From contig CP114484.1 of NCBI GenBank assembly GCA_027186245.1, positions 9,022,001 to 9,086,000 of the forward strand: DNA of 64,000 nucleotides. Reading direction: 5' to 3'. The notes beneath the pieces were generated by a model that was not told the origin of the DNA, made no database searches, and worked only from the letters and a program-made list of their open reading frames with translations. The stretch's first letter is position 1. The number at the start of each line of letters is the position of its first letter. A program made the translations under genes and the position numbers. The stretch comes from Coriaria nepalensis. Taxonomy: Eukaryota; Streptophyta; Magnoliopsida; Cucurbitales; Coriariaceae. Shown here in pieces: positions 35,902 to 47,675 of this stretch.

Positions 35902-38900
35902 ATGTCGGGAGGGTTTTTCCGGGTAAAAATCTCAGCAACATTTCTTAATATGTTCATCTAGTTCCTTCATTAATACAGTTTCCCGTGTATTGGTTTTCTT
36001 TTAGCTTAGAGTACGCATTTGGAAATAATTTCTCTCAATTTTGTTTAACTAGGGTACTTCTGCGGACCAAGACACTCGATTTTCGAACAAGAAGGCAAAG
36101 CTTCTGAAATCGCAGAAGTTCGCTCCTGAATTGGAGCATTTGGTCTGTTTCCCCCTTATGGAACGAAATACGCTCTTTTTTTTTTTCCTTGTATCATTTT
36201 GTGGCAAATTGAACTAAGTTTGAAGAGTGATTTGTCTATTTCACCTGTTATAAATGCCCGTTCAGCTAGTCATGGTTCTGAAAATGTGTGATAGGTGGAC
36301 ATGTCAAAGGTGAAGATGGATGTCATAAAGCCCTGGATAGCGAATAGAGTCACTGAGCTTCTTGGGTTTGAAGATGAAGTTCTTATTAACTTCATTTACG
36401 GTCTTCTGGAGGGAAAGGTAATCTTACTGAATATTGTAATGAGCTCGTAGGAGATAAGTACATCATATTTATGTTCGAGGTAGCTAGATTTCAAGCCATT
36501 GGTCTGGGTAGATGCCTACCAAGCTGAGTCTTGCTAACTTTATTTATAAATTGATATGAGAAACTGATTCTGATATTGCAGGCAGTGAATGGGAAGGAGG
36601 TTCAAATATCACTTACTGGATTCATGGAAAAGAATACTGGAAAGTTTATGAAAGAGCTTTGGTCACTTCTTCTTAGTGCACAGAAGAACGCCAGCAGTGT
36701 ACCTCAACAGTTGCTGGATGCTAAAGAAGAAGAAATTAGGAAGAAAAAAGTTGACACTTGTTAACTGCTAGTATGTATATGGTTAATTGACACTTTTTTT
36801 TTGTCATCTAACTAGTTTCTACTGTTGATTGCTACAGGCAGAGTCAGATTGGATTGCTAATGAAATTCAAAAGAAGAGAGATAAGGATAATAGAGAACTT
36901 GAACAGGAGCAATTGAAGAAGACGGTAATGCTAATTTATTCATGCTGGAGTTACATTCTTTTGTGCTGGTTTTTTTTGTCATAACTTTGGGTTTCCTATG
37001 CCATTCAGCTAGCTTCTGCAATTATTTGGGTTCATGTCCTTTACCTCAAACTACTGTAGGAGGACGGGGTTGAGAATTATAATGCCGCTTTGGAGGCAAC
37101 CTCAAAGCATAAGTTGCCGAGGAGTTCGATGGACCTTCCTGGGGATGAGCATGAAGCTAACAAGAGGAACGGAGTTAGGGACCCGAACAGGTATTGAATT
37201 GAGAAATGTTATTCCCTTTAGCATTATTCTAATGACACATACATACATATGCTCCTGTATATATAACATTGATGACTCCTCAAAAAGTTTAACAGGAGTG
37301 TAGGTTTTGATGGTAAAAGTAAATAATATTTTCTCATCTCTTCGATCTAGGAACAATAAGATTATGATGGATCTAGTTTTGTCAAAAAAATTCTACCTCA
37401 AAAAGTTTAACATGGGGTGTAGACTTTGATGGTAAATGTAAATAATATTTTCTCATCTTTTCGATCTAGGTACAATAAGATTACCATGGATCCGGTTTTC
37501 TCAAAAAATTTCTAGTAGCTATGTCTAGGGTATATTTGGGTAGGCATTTTAAAGCTTAGTTTGGGACTAAACTTGAGTTTGTGCCCAAATATACACTTAA
37601 CTAGGGTTCAAAATTATAGTCTAGATTCCAGTTTATGCAAAGTCTAGTTTGAACCGCCTATCCAAATGCTTCGTGTTCCAACTATAAGAAAATTTAGCAG
37701 ACTTGACTAATTATTGACCTATGCTGTGGATAACTAGTGTGTAGTGATTCATAGTTAGATACTTGAAAGTGCTGAAGAGCAGTTAAAATTGAGGTGAGAA
37801 GTGGTTACATCTCTTGAAATACAGACTGTATACTAATGATACAATGATCTCTATCAGGGCTTTGAGATCTCCAAATTCAGCTGGTCATTCTCCTTCAGAC
37901 CCCAGGTAATTCTTTCATATCATCATATGCTATCTTATCATCTTGCTTGGCATATTTATAAAATTTGTGAATATTTGGGACCTTGACTTCTCTTGGCAGA
38001 AGCTCGCACCCAAGGTCTTTATTTGTTCGTTTTCTAATTCTATAAAGGTAATCAGAGTATGTTCTCACCATTTTTTTTTCTCAGAAGTATTAGTAGCTCC
38101 ACTATTATTTGTTCTGATGGAATCTCTTGAAGTAATTTTTTGTTCAATAAGAGACCAAAGTGGATGATTGACTCATTACATAATAGAAATAATTGCAGGA
38201 AATCATTTGATGACATGGATTCCTATTTCGCAATGATATCCCACGATCTGATAGCAACTTTATTTTACCTTGCTTTTTATTTTCTTTTACCTTTTGCAAC
38301 AGGCACAGGCCGAGTAGCGTCTCTAGATCACCTAAACTAAGACTACGTTCTATTTCTTCCGAAAGGGTCTTCCAATCTCCTCGACAAAGGTCACCGTATT
38401 CTAGGAGGTCTGGTTCACATTCCCATCGCAAATCCCCATCCCCATCCCCAGTAAGGCGACGATTGAATTCTCCTTCTCGCCGAAGGTCACCACCTTCTCT
38501 TCGTCGTAGATCACCATCTTCTACATGGCGTCGCAGATCACCATCTCCTATACGGCGTCGCAGATCGCCATCTCCTTTACGGCGTCGTAGATCACCATCT
38601 CCTGTGAGACGTCGCAGATTGCCTTTGCCTCCAGGACGTCGCAGATCCCCATCACCTCCAAGGCGTCGTAGATCCCCTTCACCTCCAAGGCGTCGCAGAT
38701 CCCTGTTACCATCATTATCACCGTCGCCTGTTAGACATGAATCACTGTCACCTATGCGGCAGATATCGACTTCACCTGTGAGGCGGCAGATATCGCCTTC
38801 TCCTGTGAAGCGGCGGAGGTCGCCTTCTCCTGTGAAGCGGCGGAGGTCACCTTCTCCTGTGAAGCGGCAGAGGTCGACTTCTCCTGTGAGGCGGAGGTTG

Positions 38901-40475
38901 CGTTCTCCAATACGACGAAGATCACCTTCTCCAATACGACGAAGATCACCTTCTCCGGTACGACGTAGATCGCCGTCTCCTACACAGTATCGACATTATA
39001 GGTCTCCATCTACCCCAAAACGCAGGTCTCCACCTCCAATGCGGCATAGGTCACCTATTCCGCATAGTAGTAGTAGGTCACCAAACCCATCCCAGCACAA
39101 GTGTCTTTCACCTTATAATCAGAGATCTTCATCACTTTCAGAACCTGGATCCCCTTTGCCTGTTCATGGAAAATCATTGCACCTTGAGAGGAAATCTTTG
39201 CAATCTCGAAGTGAAAGAACCAGGTATTCAGACTGCTTATTTGAGAACTCTGTGTATGCACTTGCAAGTATTCACTATTATTGTCATTATTATGGATTTT
39301 TTTTTTCTTTTCTCCTGCAGAAAAGTAAATAGAATTATAATTGATATGCCTATAGATTATATTGACAATTTATTCACACCTTTTTACTGGGTTACAGGTC
39401 ATTTGAGAAATCTTTACCTGCAGCATGTCAACCTTCTGATTCCTTGAAATCATCACAGGGCGATTCGTGTACCAGAGTCGCAGCTTCATCTTGGTCATTA
39501 GAAAAATTTCGAGGCCTGTCAGAATCTCCACCCGGTAGAAGTTCTAGTGAGGATAGAAGGTACTTATTTTATACTCTTACTGTACTCGGGGTTTCTTGAT
39601 AATTTAAGTAACTAGTACACATATTTTGGCTATTTCCAAAGGTCAATGAGCCCGAGGATGACTCCTGTGAGAAAGAGGGAACAAACCCGTGATAGAAGCT
39701 CAAGTCCTCCAAGGAAACAAAGGGAAAAGCTACCTCATCATGACAGTCCGGACAAAATCAAAGAAAAAGAGAATGACTCTGTTAGGTAAGGTCTAGAGAG
39801 GGTTATGCTCTAGTCCATGAATTCAAATTACGAGCTTTTTGTTTTTTGGACTCATTTCAATTTTTTCATGAGTGCTTCTGGGTGGCTTCTTGCAGAGAGG
39901 CAGGGGACCAAAAACCAAGGTCTTCATCCAAAAGATCTGGGAATTCTTCCAGCATGAGTTATACGAAAGAGGAATCCTTGGCACACAAGGTCAATGATGC
40001 CGAGCACCATAAGTCAGAAACTATGACTACCTTAGTGGAAAAAGGTGATCAATCTAAGGAAGGCAGTGTCAAATCTGAGTCTGAGAAAGCTAATAAGAGC
40101 ATAATTCTGGATAAGGGAAAGAAGAAACTCAAAAGATCAGATAGGGAAGAAATCACTTCAGATTCTGATGCCAGTTCTGATACTGACATAGAGAAAAGAA
40201 AGGAGGCTAGGAGGAAGCGAAAGGAGGAAAAGAGATTGCAGAAGGAGAAGAAACGCCAAAGACGTGAGGAGCGGCGTCGTAGAAGGGAAGAACGACATGT
40301 GGAGAAGTTGAAAGCAAAGAATCGTGGTGAAGCTTACTCAGGTGAAGGTGATGTTGCAAGGAATGAGGCTCATCACAGTGACGAAGAGAATGAGTCTGAG
40401 CAGAGGAAGCTTGAGATTGAGTTGCGGAAGAAGGCTCTTGAATCACTTAAAGCGAAAAAGGGCATGGGTCACTGA
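35902..40475 (+). CDS. PWI-domain RS-rich splicing co-activator (SRRM1/SRm160-like)
   Basis: Nuclear pre-mRNA splicing and 3'-end-processing cofactor. Proposed exons: 35902-35922, 36053-36142, 36295-36417, 36582-36749, 36838-36924, 37060-37190, 37858-37905, 38000-38014, 38303-39223, 39398-39559, 39642-39785, 39896-40475. They join in frame to 829 residues. The PWI domain spans about residues 27-127 with the signature Pro-Trp-Ile at 50-52 and [23 protein letters not shown] domains bind nucleic acid. A short acidic/basic linker follows. Next is a long arginine/serine domain encoded by 38303-39223, made of tandem [11 protein letters not shown] units. The C-terminus has a lysine/glutamate/arginine-rich helix ([20 protein letters not shown]). 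The 15-nt exon at 38000-38014 is uncertain; leaving it out also keeps the frame. The intron at 37191-37857 holds a 118-bp tandem duplication. Arabidopsis At2g29210 is, from memory, the likely homologue. Confidence 0.9.
37279..37514 (+). repeat. 118-bp tandem duplication inside an SRRM1-like intron
   Basis: Two adjacent copies begin ctcaaaaagtttaaca at 37279 and 37397 and share aataatattttctcatct, ttcgatctagg and acaataagatta. They differ at about a dozen positions. Both lie in the intron between exons 6 and 7. Confidence 0.85.
38485..38990 (+). repeat. Coding tandem repeats of the RS domain
   Basis: Short units of 24-33 bp with forms of cgtcgcagatcaccatctcct recur through the exon, encoding RRRSPSP. 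A second run at about 38790-38890 uses a purer unit (cttctcctgtgaagcggcgg), nearly identical over three consecutive copies, which suggests recent unit duplication. Confidence 0.8.
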
Positions 40476-43400
40476 TTTATTTTACATCTTAGAACATTAT
40501 CCTTGATTAATATATGTTGAGCTGCCTTTTTAAACTTTTATCAGGATATTTTGTGTTGAGTACTGAATGTGATTTATTCATCAGTTACCGATTACTAAGT
40601 CCATATGCTTACCGTTGGCTGTTGAAATGGATAATGATGATTTCCTGAGCAATTCTTGACTCTTGAGTGCAACTGTATGCAGACCTTGCTGGTAGATTTT
40701 CTGGTAAAGCCGTCTTCCCTTGATTGGGAATTTCACTATATTATTTTAAGGCATAAATAGTGAGTTGGATATTCTTTGTTCGCTCAGGTGGTATTTATGT
40801 GTAATCTGTTTTATCATGTTGCATTTAGTGGTCTCATTTGTGCTGTTGTGCGAGTTCAGTAATATATGTGGAATCACTTTCTAAGCTGTTTCATAAGCTT
40901 GCTAGACACAAATAGGCTGTCACGTGTCAGAGTTTTATCTTCTGAGGTTGATACTAAATCAGCTTTGTGGTCAATTGTTAGATAAAAAAATATTGTCAGC
41001 TAGATGACCCTTGGTTGAGAAGATCCCCACCACGGACGACCACTCAGGTAGATGACCCTTTGCCCATGTTTTGTCACTCCATTTTGGTTTTAACCTCTAT
41101 GAATCGTCGTGTTGCATAATCCTTGGGCTCCTCCTGTCGTCATCTTGATGTATCAGCTTGTATAATCTAACCTCCATGGCTGTGTATAGAAGAGTTATGT
41201 GGTACATTGATATGGCATGCTATTGCTTCCGAAACATGTTTTAGGTTGCACAATAGTGTGTAACCTCAAACCGGATTGCTAGCTGGTAATATGAATATCT
41301 CCTGAAATGTGTACCATATTCTAATGCATCCGCGATGAATTCTTAAATGTATTATTTCTATCTGTATAGTCTAGTCTAGTCTTGTAAGGTTTCTCCTTCA
41401 GTTTAATAGCGAATTTTGCTGCACAATACTTGCGGAATTGGAACCCTTGTCCGCTCTTACATATTTTAGATTCTACTATTTTTTGAGAAATTTTTTAAGT
41501 AGATTATGTTTACAGTAAATTAATTAGTCTTGATTGTATATGTCAATTTTATATTATCACATTAATCTTATATATGGTTGGAATAAATTGATCTATCATA
41601 AATATTAGGATTGAGCATCAGTTGAATCAAATTGGATGGATTTGATTTGAGCCATCAGATTAAGTTTTTGTGCAAATCGATCTATCATAAGTAGAATTTT
41701 ATTTTATTTTATTTTTTAATCCTTTTCTATTCATTTCTTGAATATATTGGAGGGTAATTAGATATTAGATATTAGATATTAGAAGGGAGAAAAATATAAA
41801 GTAATAAATATAATTAATGAAGAATTTAATTTTCTTTAAATAAAAATATATTGTAAGAAAGAATTAATGAAAAGTAAAAAATACTTTAAAAAATTTAATT
41901 AAGGATATATAAATCAAAATATTTAAAAGGGATTTTTTTAAAGTATTAATAGAAAATATCTTAATAAATAATCAATTAATTTGATTAAACTAAGTTCTAA
42001 ACAGACGAAAAAAATACGATAATTTCTCCTTGCCCTTGAGAAAAGAGGAGCCGCCGCCTCTCAAAGTAAGAACAAGGTTTTTTCTTAATTTATTTTGGAT
42101 ATTTTTTTCTTTATTATGATTTATGTTTCTCTTTAAGAGATTTCTTTTCAGTGTTTCTATTGAGTTTTAGGTCTTAAATAATGATATTTTTCCTTTCCTT
42201 ATCTAATAAGCTATTCCAACCTTTAAAAATATTTCAATCTCAAATTCTTAGTGAGTTCTGAAACATTACGAAGAAAATGAAGCAACACTTATTGTATTTT
42301 GGTGGAATTTTTTTTATGGATTTTATTCATTTAGATATTTGTATTGGATTTTTGGATTTTTGGATTTTGCACATAGGGAGTTAGAATATAGATTATGTGG
42401 TATTTTTAGGAGTTTATTCTCCAAATTGAAAGTATTTGTGGCTCTTCTCTTAAGTAAATCTCAAGATTTTAAGGATGTGTTCTTAACGGATGTGTGTTTT
42501 ACTTCCCATCCATTTTTGGTGGCGGTTACTTACTTTTCAAATATTATAATATATGTGATGCTTATATTAATTATGAGTTGGTTATAAACATGTTGGACTT
42601 ATAATTGATGTAAGTATATGCATTTATAATTTTAGCATATAATGCATGACTGAGTAGTGATATCATCATGACGTGGATATGAATATATGCACGAGCTAGT
42701 TTAATATATTACATTTCACAAGAATGTTTGGGTTAAGTTTGGCTAAGGTAACATAATTGGCCACGGTCACATGATTATATTTTCCTAGGGGCAAGATAAA
42801 TGAATTACATGAGATGTAGTTACAAAGGAGTTTGCTACCTTTCATGCTTATAATAATTGGATATGAACATGTCAATTATAATATTCAATGATTGAATTAT
42901 TTTCTCACTAAGAAATATTAATTTTTCTCATTTTATATAAGAGGGCGATATAAAGTCGTATGAAAATAATAGGAAATAACAAAATTGTAAAGACTTTTGA
43001 TTTTAGTAGTTAATATGTATGCAAATTTACGTATGTTCTTTTTATATTTATATAATGTGCAATAATAAATAATGTTTAAAGTCCGTTAATAAAAAATAAC
43101 ATTAGGAATTTAAGAATCGTTTTTAGATATTAACATAATGTTATTATTCAAAATCAAACACTTAGGATATTTTAGTTACTCCTAAAAGAGTACGTGGCGG
43201 AACAAAAATCACTTAATTGAAATGAGTGAAGTGAATTAATAAGATACAATATATTGTATTTATATTAATACATAACTTACTTCAAAAGTATTAAGAAAAG
43301 TTCGATATTATTAAAATTATTAATAACCTTAAATCTATTAATAATATAAATATTATATATATAAATCTCTAAAAACCTTATTTCATTTAATGATATTTGA

Positions 43401-43624
43401 AAGATATCTATAACAAGTTGTTAACTTCAATTTTTTTTTTGAAAACATGTATCCGTGCATTACACGAGTTATGGTAGTAAAAGTCAACTCAAAAGCGAAT
43501 GAGATTGATAACGAAAGTAGACCACAAGAATCTCCAATTCGCGAGATAATAATAATAATAATAATTATTATATAAAGACTGATGCATCGGTTATTTACCC
43601 TCTCGATCAGACTCAGGCTCAGCC
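40476..43624. other. Intergenic DNA
   Basis: Positions 40476 to about 40900 are probably 3' UTR of the SRRM1-like gene. An 8-bp repeat (agatatta, about 3 copies) sits at 41760-41782. The rest is AT-rich with no recognisable gene. An (AAT)n tract lies at 43546-43563, about 60 bp before the symporter start codon. Confidence 0.4.
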
Positions 43625-44233
43625 ATGGCTACCGCTTTTTCGGCTCCAACTCAACCGCTCTTAAACCCAAAATCATCTTTTTCTTCACACCCACAAAATC
43701 TCAAATCAAAACGACCACACCCTTTCTTCTCCTACTCGTCGTTTAGCCCCCAACTAGTTTCAGCTTCGACCGCTAACGACAAGCTCAAAACCACCATTTT
43801 CCCAAACCCAACCAGGCCGCATTCATCTGCTCCCAGGCTCAGATTCCACACCAAGGCACTCTTTTGTGTATTTTGATTCTGATTTTGTATGAGATTTTAA
43901 TGGATATTCTATTCTATTTAATTTCTGGGTTTGTGGGTAGGCTGGAGCTGAAGGAGGGTACTCTTCTGGAGATGAAGTTGAATTGCTTGTTTCTGACGCA
44001 ACCAATGTGGAAGAGTTCTCTTGGTCTTCTGTCATTTTACCGTACGTTTCCTTTCTACTATTTTTTGTTTGTTTGTGATAATTTCTGTCAAATTATGGGC
44101 TTGCATTTTGGAAACTTGATAAACCTAATTAGCCCTTTGGAATAACCACTCTAATTTTTCTCTTAAAGCACACTGACTTCATCTGAGGAAGGAGATAGTG
44201 TTACAATTTACATGAATTTTTCATTTCATTTTC

Positions 44234-44273
<40 letters not shown>

Positions 44274-46781
44274 TTATTTTAAGTTTCTGATTAAATTTAT
44301 GTATGTGATGTTAGATTCTTGTTTCCTGCCCTTGGAGGTTTATTATTCGGGTATGACATTGGCGCCACTTCTGGTGCTACCATCTCCTTGCAGGTTCATC
44401 CTTTTTCCCCACCTCTGTTTTGAGGGAGTTCTGATCTTATAGTTCATATTGTCTCTTCTTTTGTAAAATCTAGGTTGTTAATAGAGCTTTGTTGTATTAA
44501 TATATCAGTCAGCCGAGCTTAGTGGTACAACCTGGTTCAACCTTTCTTCTATTCAGCTTGGCCTAGTGGTGAGTGTCTTCAACGAAATTTAGACTAATTT
44601 CTGTGTTTAAAGAAGTCAAATTTTCCAACCAAAAAAAAAAACACCTTTACCATGTTGTCTTTTCTATATTTTTAGGTCAGTGGTTCCCTTTATGGTGCTG
44701 TTCTCGGTTCTCTACTTGTATTTCCAATTGCTGATTTCCTTGGTATGTGTGCTTCACTGTTCAATATTCCGAGAATTAGAAAATAATTTTTTTTAACTTA
44801 GTTTTGAGATGTTTCCAATGGGAATTTTTTATTTTTTGGGATCATAAAGGAAGGAGAAGGGAGCTTATTACAGCAGCCGTGCTATATGCACTTGGTGGTT
44901 CAATCACTGCCTATGCTCCTGACCTAGGAATTCTCTTATTTGGCAGGCTTCTCTATGGCCTTGGTATTGGCTTTGTAAGGCGTCTTCTCATCTTCTGTCA
45001 TCCATTTCTGCATATCAATGAGTAACTTTTAATGTGTTCAACAAGCTCTTTGCCCTTTTTTTCCCAGGCTATGCATGGTGCTCCTCTCTACATAGCAGAA
45101 ACTTGTCCGTCTCAAATCCGTGGAACCCTAGTATCTTTAAAAGAGCTCTTTATAGTATTAGGAATTTTGGTATATGTTTCTCATACAATTTCTTATGCTA
45201 TTAGATTACTTTATTGGAAATCTCATGGAAGTGTTAGCTTATAATGTATAAAATGCATTTATTTTCAGCTTGGTTATTTAGTGGGGAGCCTTCAAATAAA
45301 TGCGATAGGAGGGTGGCGTTATATGTATGGAGTTAGTCTCCCTGTTGCTTTACTAATGGGGCTAGGTATGCTGGCTCTCCCACCATCTCCACGTTGGTTA
45401 CTTCTCCGAGCAGCTCAAGGCAAAGGGTCTTTACAGGACTACAAAGAGAAAGCCATCCTTGCATTGAGTAAACTTAGAGGCCGCACTCCTGGAGATAAAT
45501 TGTCCGACAAGCAAGTAGAAGACACCTTTACCTCGCTTAAAACCGCTTATGCTGATCAAGAATCTGAAGGCAGTTTCTTGGAGGTTTTCCGTGGCCCGAG
45601 CTTGAAAGCCTTCCTTATTGGTGGAGGTTTGGTTCTCTTTCAGCAGGTTTTTATTTTTCTAACTTGCCTCTCTAATTTAAAATTTTTTATTTTCTTTTGG
45701 TGTAAAGATTTAGTATATCTCCATTCATGACAGATAACTGGACAGCCAAGTGTTCTATATTATGCCGGTCAAATTCTCCAGGTTATTTTTATTTTATTTT
45801 ATTTTTCTGAAATGAATTGTTTTCAATCACCTCACCTAACCATTCTTTGATTTTTTGTCCTGTTCATATTCAAGAGGGCAGGATTTTCTGCTGCTTCTGA
45901 TGCTACCAGAGTATCAGTTCTAATAGGTGTATTTAAGGTATATATTTCTGAATTGAAAAGTGCTGTAATTCTACTATACCTCCTTTTTCTCTGTGCTTCT
46001 GTTTTTGATTAATCTTCACTTTCCAGTTACTTATGACCTGGATAGCCATTCTTAAAGTTGATGATCTTGGAAGAAGACCTTTGCTTATCGGAGGTGTCAG
46101 TGGGATTGTATGTATCTTATTGTATTATAGTAAACATGATGCTTTTTTGGTTTTATAAGGAAATATAATACTTAAATATCTTGGTTCGGCTCTCTTTGAT
46201 TTTGGTCCAGTCTGTTTCTTTACTTCTCCTTTGGGCATACTACAAATTCCTAGGAGGGTTCCCATTTGTTGCAGTAGCTGCCCTGCTTCTTTATGTTGGT
46301 TGCTACCAGGTAAATTTTTCCTTTTTTCCCTGCTTCTCTCTCTCTCTCTCTCTGAAGGTGTTTTTGTCTTTTATCGTGTATTTTCAGATATCATTTGGGC
46401 CTATCAGTTGGCTTATGGTGTCAGAAATATTCCCTCTTCGCACAAGAGGGAGAGGAATTAGTCTTGCAGTTCTCACCAACTTCGGCTCCAATGCTGTTGT
46501 GACCTTCGCATTCTCACCACTACAGGTATTTAGGAAGGAGGGCCTAATATTTTTGCAATTATATTATTTTTCTTAATTTTTTTTTTCTTTATGACTCCTG
46601 AATACAGATGCACAAGAGTAAGTGTTTTTAATTCTTGATTCTACAGGAATTTCTTGGAGCAGAGAACCTTTTCCTTCTCTTTGGTGCAGTTGCCTTGCTT
46701 TCGCTTTTGTTTGCTGTGCTTCAAGTCCCTGAGACCAAAGGTTTGAGCCTGGAAGAGATAGAATCCAAAATCTCAAAGTGA
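43625..46781 (+). CDS. Plastid D-xylose-proton-symporter-like sugar carrier (MFS)
   Basis: Twelve-helix major-facilitator sugar transporter, likely in the chloroplast envelope. Fourteen exons: 43625-43855, 43941-44041, 44315-44393, 44509-44568, 44676-44742, 44850-44974, 45068-45169, 45269-45646, 45734-45781, 45875-45937, 46027-46107, 46211-46309, 46388-46525, 46647-46781. They join to 568 residues, close to Arabidopsis At5g59250 (about 558, from memory). Residues 1 to about 77 are rich in Ser, Thr, Pro and basic residues with few acids, as in a transit peptide. Family motifs are present: LFGYDIGATSG (helix 1), DFLGRRRELI (loop 2-3), PPSPRWLL (variant of PESPR), FQQITGQPSVLYYAGQILQ (helix 7), DDLGRRPLL (loop 8-9), and PETKG near the end. 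Intron 1 must use a GC donor (43856) for the frame to hold. The transported sugar is not shown by sequence. Confidence 0.93.
44235..44275 (+). repeat. (TTA)n microsatellite in intron 2 of the symporter gene
   Basis: About 13 uninterrupted tta units followed by a T-rich tail. Confidence 0.95.
46333..46353 (+). repeat. (CT)n microsatellite in an intron of the symporter gene
   Basis: About ten ct dinucleotides just after the donor of exon 12. Confidence 0.95.
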
Positions 46782-47675
46782 GATATGTGATCCAACTTTG
46801 TCTGATTCTTATGTATATTTACCGAAATCTGCTATTAAATATTGATCGATCTGTAAATCAGAGGGGAAACACTTTCTACACTTGATTAAAAGGAGCAGGT
46901 GAAATGAAAAATTTATCGTATTATTGAGTTCGAGAATTTAACCGCTATTCCATAAGAGTACAATAACTTGTAAGAACAGTTTCTAGAGAGTTGAAATCGA
47001 CAGAATTGTTCTGTACTTGATCAGAATGATGTGTCTGTCACTCTTGTAATCAGATACTTTATTCATACCTAAAATATCAGCATCATATTTCCAAATAAAA
47101 ATGAAAAATGGTGTCCAAATTCCAAATTTCCAAATCTGCAGTTCTAAAAAGGAGATTTGTATTCTAATGATATAAAAAAAAAGAAGAGGATCACTCGTGT
47201 TCTTCAGTACAATCGAAGCTAGTGAAACGGAGCCAGAAGTCTCATCTCAAGTAATTTATATTCTGGTATTGACTATTGACTGAGTTCTCATCTCATGCTT
47301 GAGTTTTTTTTTTTCCCTTTCTACAATTCCTTGTGCTGACTTCTACTAACAGCTCCCCTGTTATGATTTTTTTCCCTCTTTTAGTAAAATTGCTTATCAT
47401 TTTAAAAAACATGTCCATGTTGCAAAATATTATATAGCAGGAGGCAACCACGATTGAACCCATGAATAAGGTAATCTATTTTTATTTCTGTCTAGTAACC
47501 TGTAACAATAAATTAATGCTGCCATAAACAATTATATTTGGTATGGTGTAGAAATAAAAAATACACAGTTCCAAAAGGACGAAACATCTGTGTAAACTGA
47601 AAATTAATACATCAAACACTGATCTATTGTAGTTGCTTCTGTTCCGGAGACTTTGATCAGATGAAGACGAGATTT
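46782..47675. other. Intergenic DNA between convergent genes
   Basis: This holds the 3' UTRs of the symporter gene (+) and the LTI65-like gene (-). It is AT-rich and no further gene was seen. Confidence 0.5.

Noticed and set aside
36750..36764. Extension of the SRRM1-like exon 4 to an in-frame stop after VDTC.
   Set aside because: Splicing at 36749/36750 keeps the reading frame into [13 protein letters not shown], which is family sequence; the stop lies in the intron.
38752..38949. Open frame with repeated [12 protein letters not shown] text antisense to the RS domain.
   Set aside because: It is the complement of the coding minisatellite, not an independent gene.
40207..40446. Open frame antisense to the last SRRM1-like exon.
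   Set aside because: It is a by-product of the Glu/Lys/Arg-rich codons on the coding strand.
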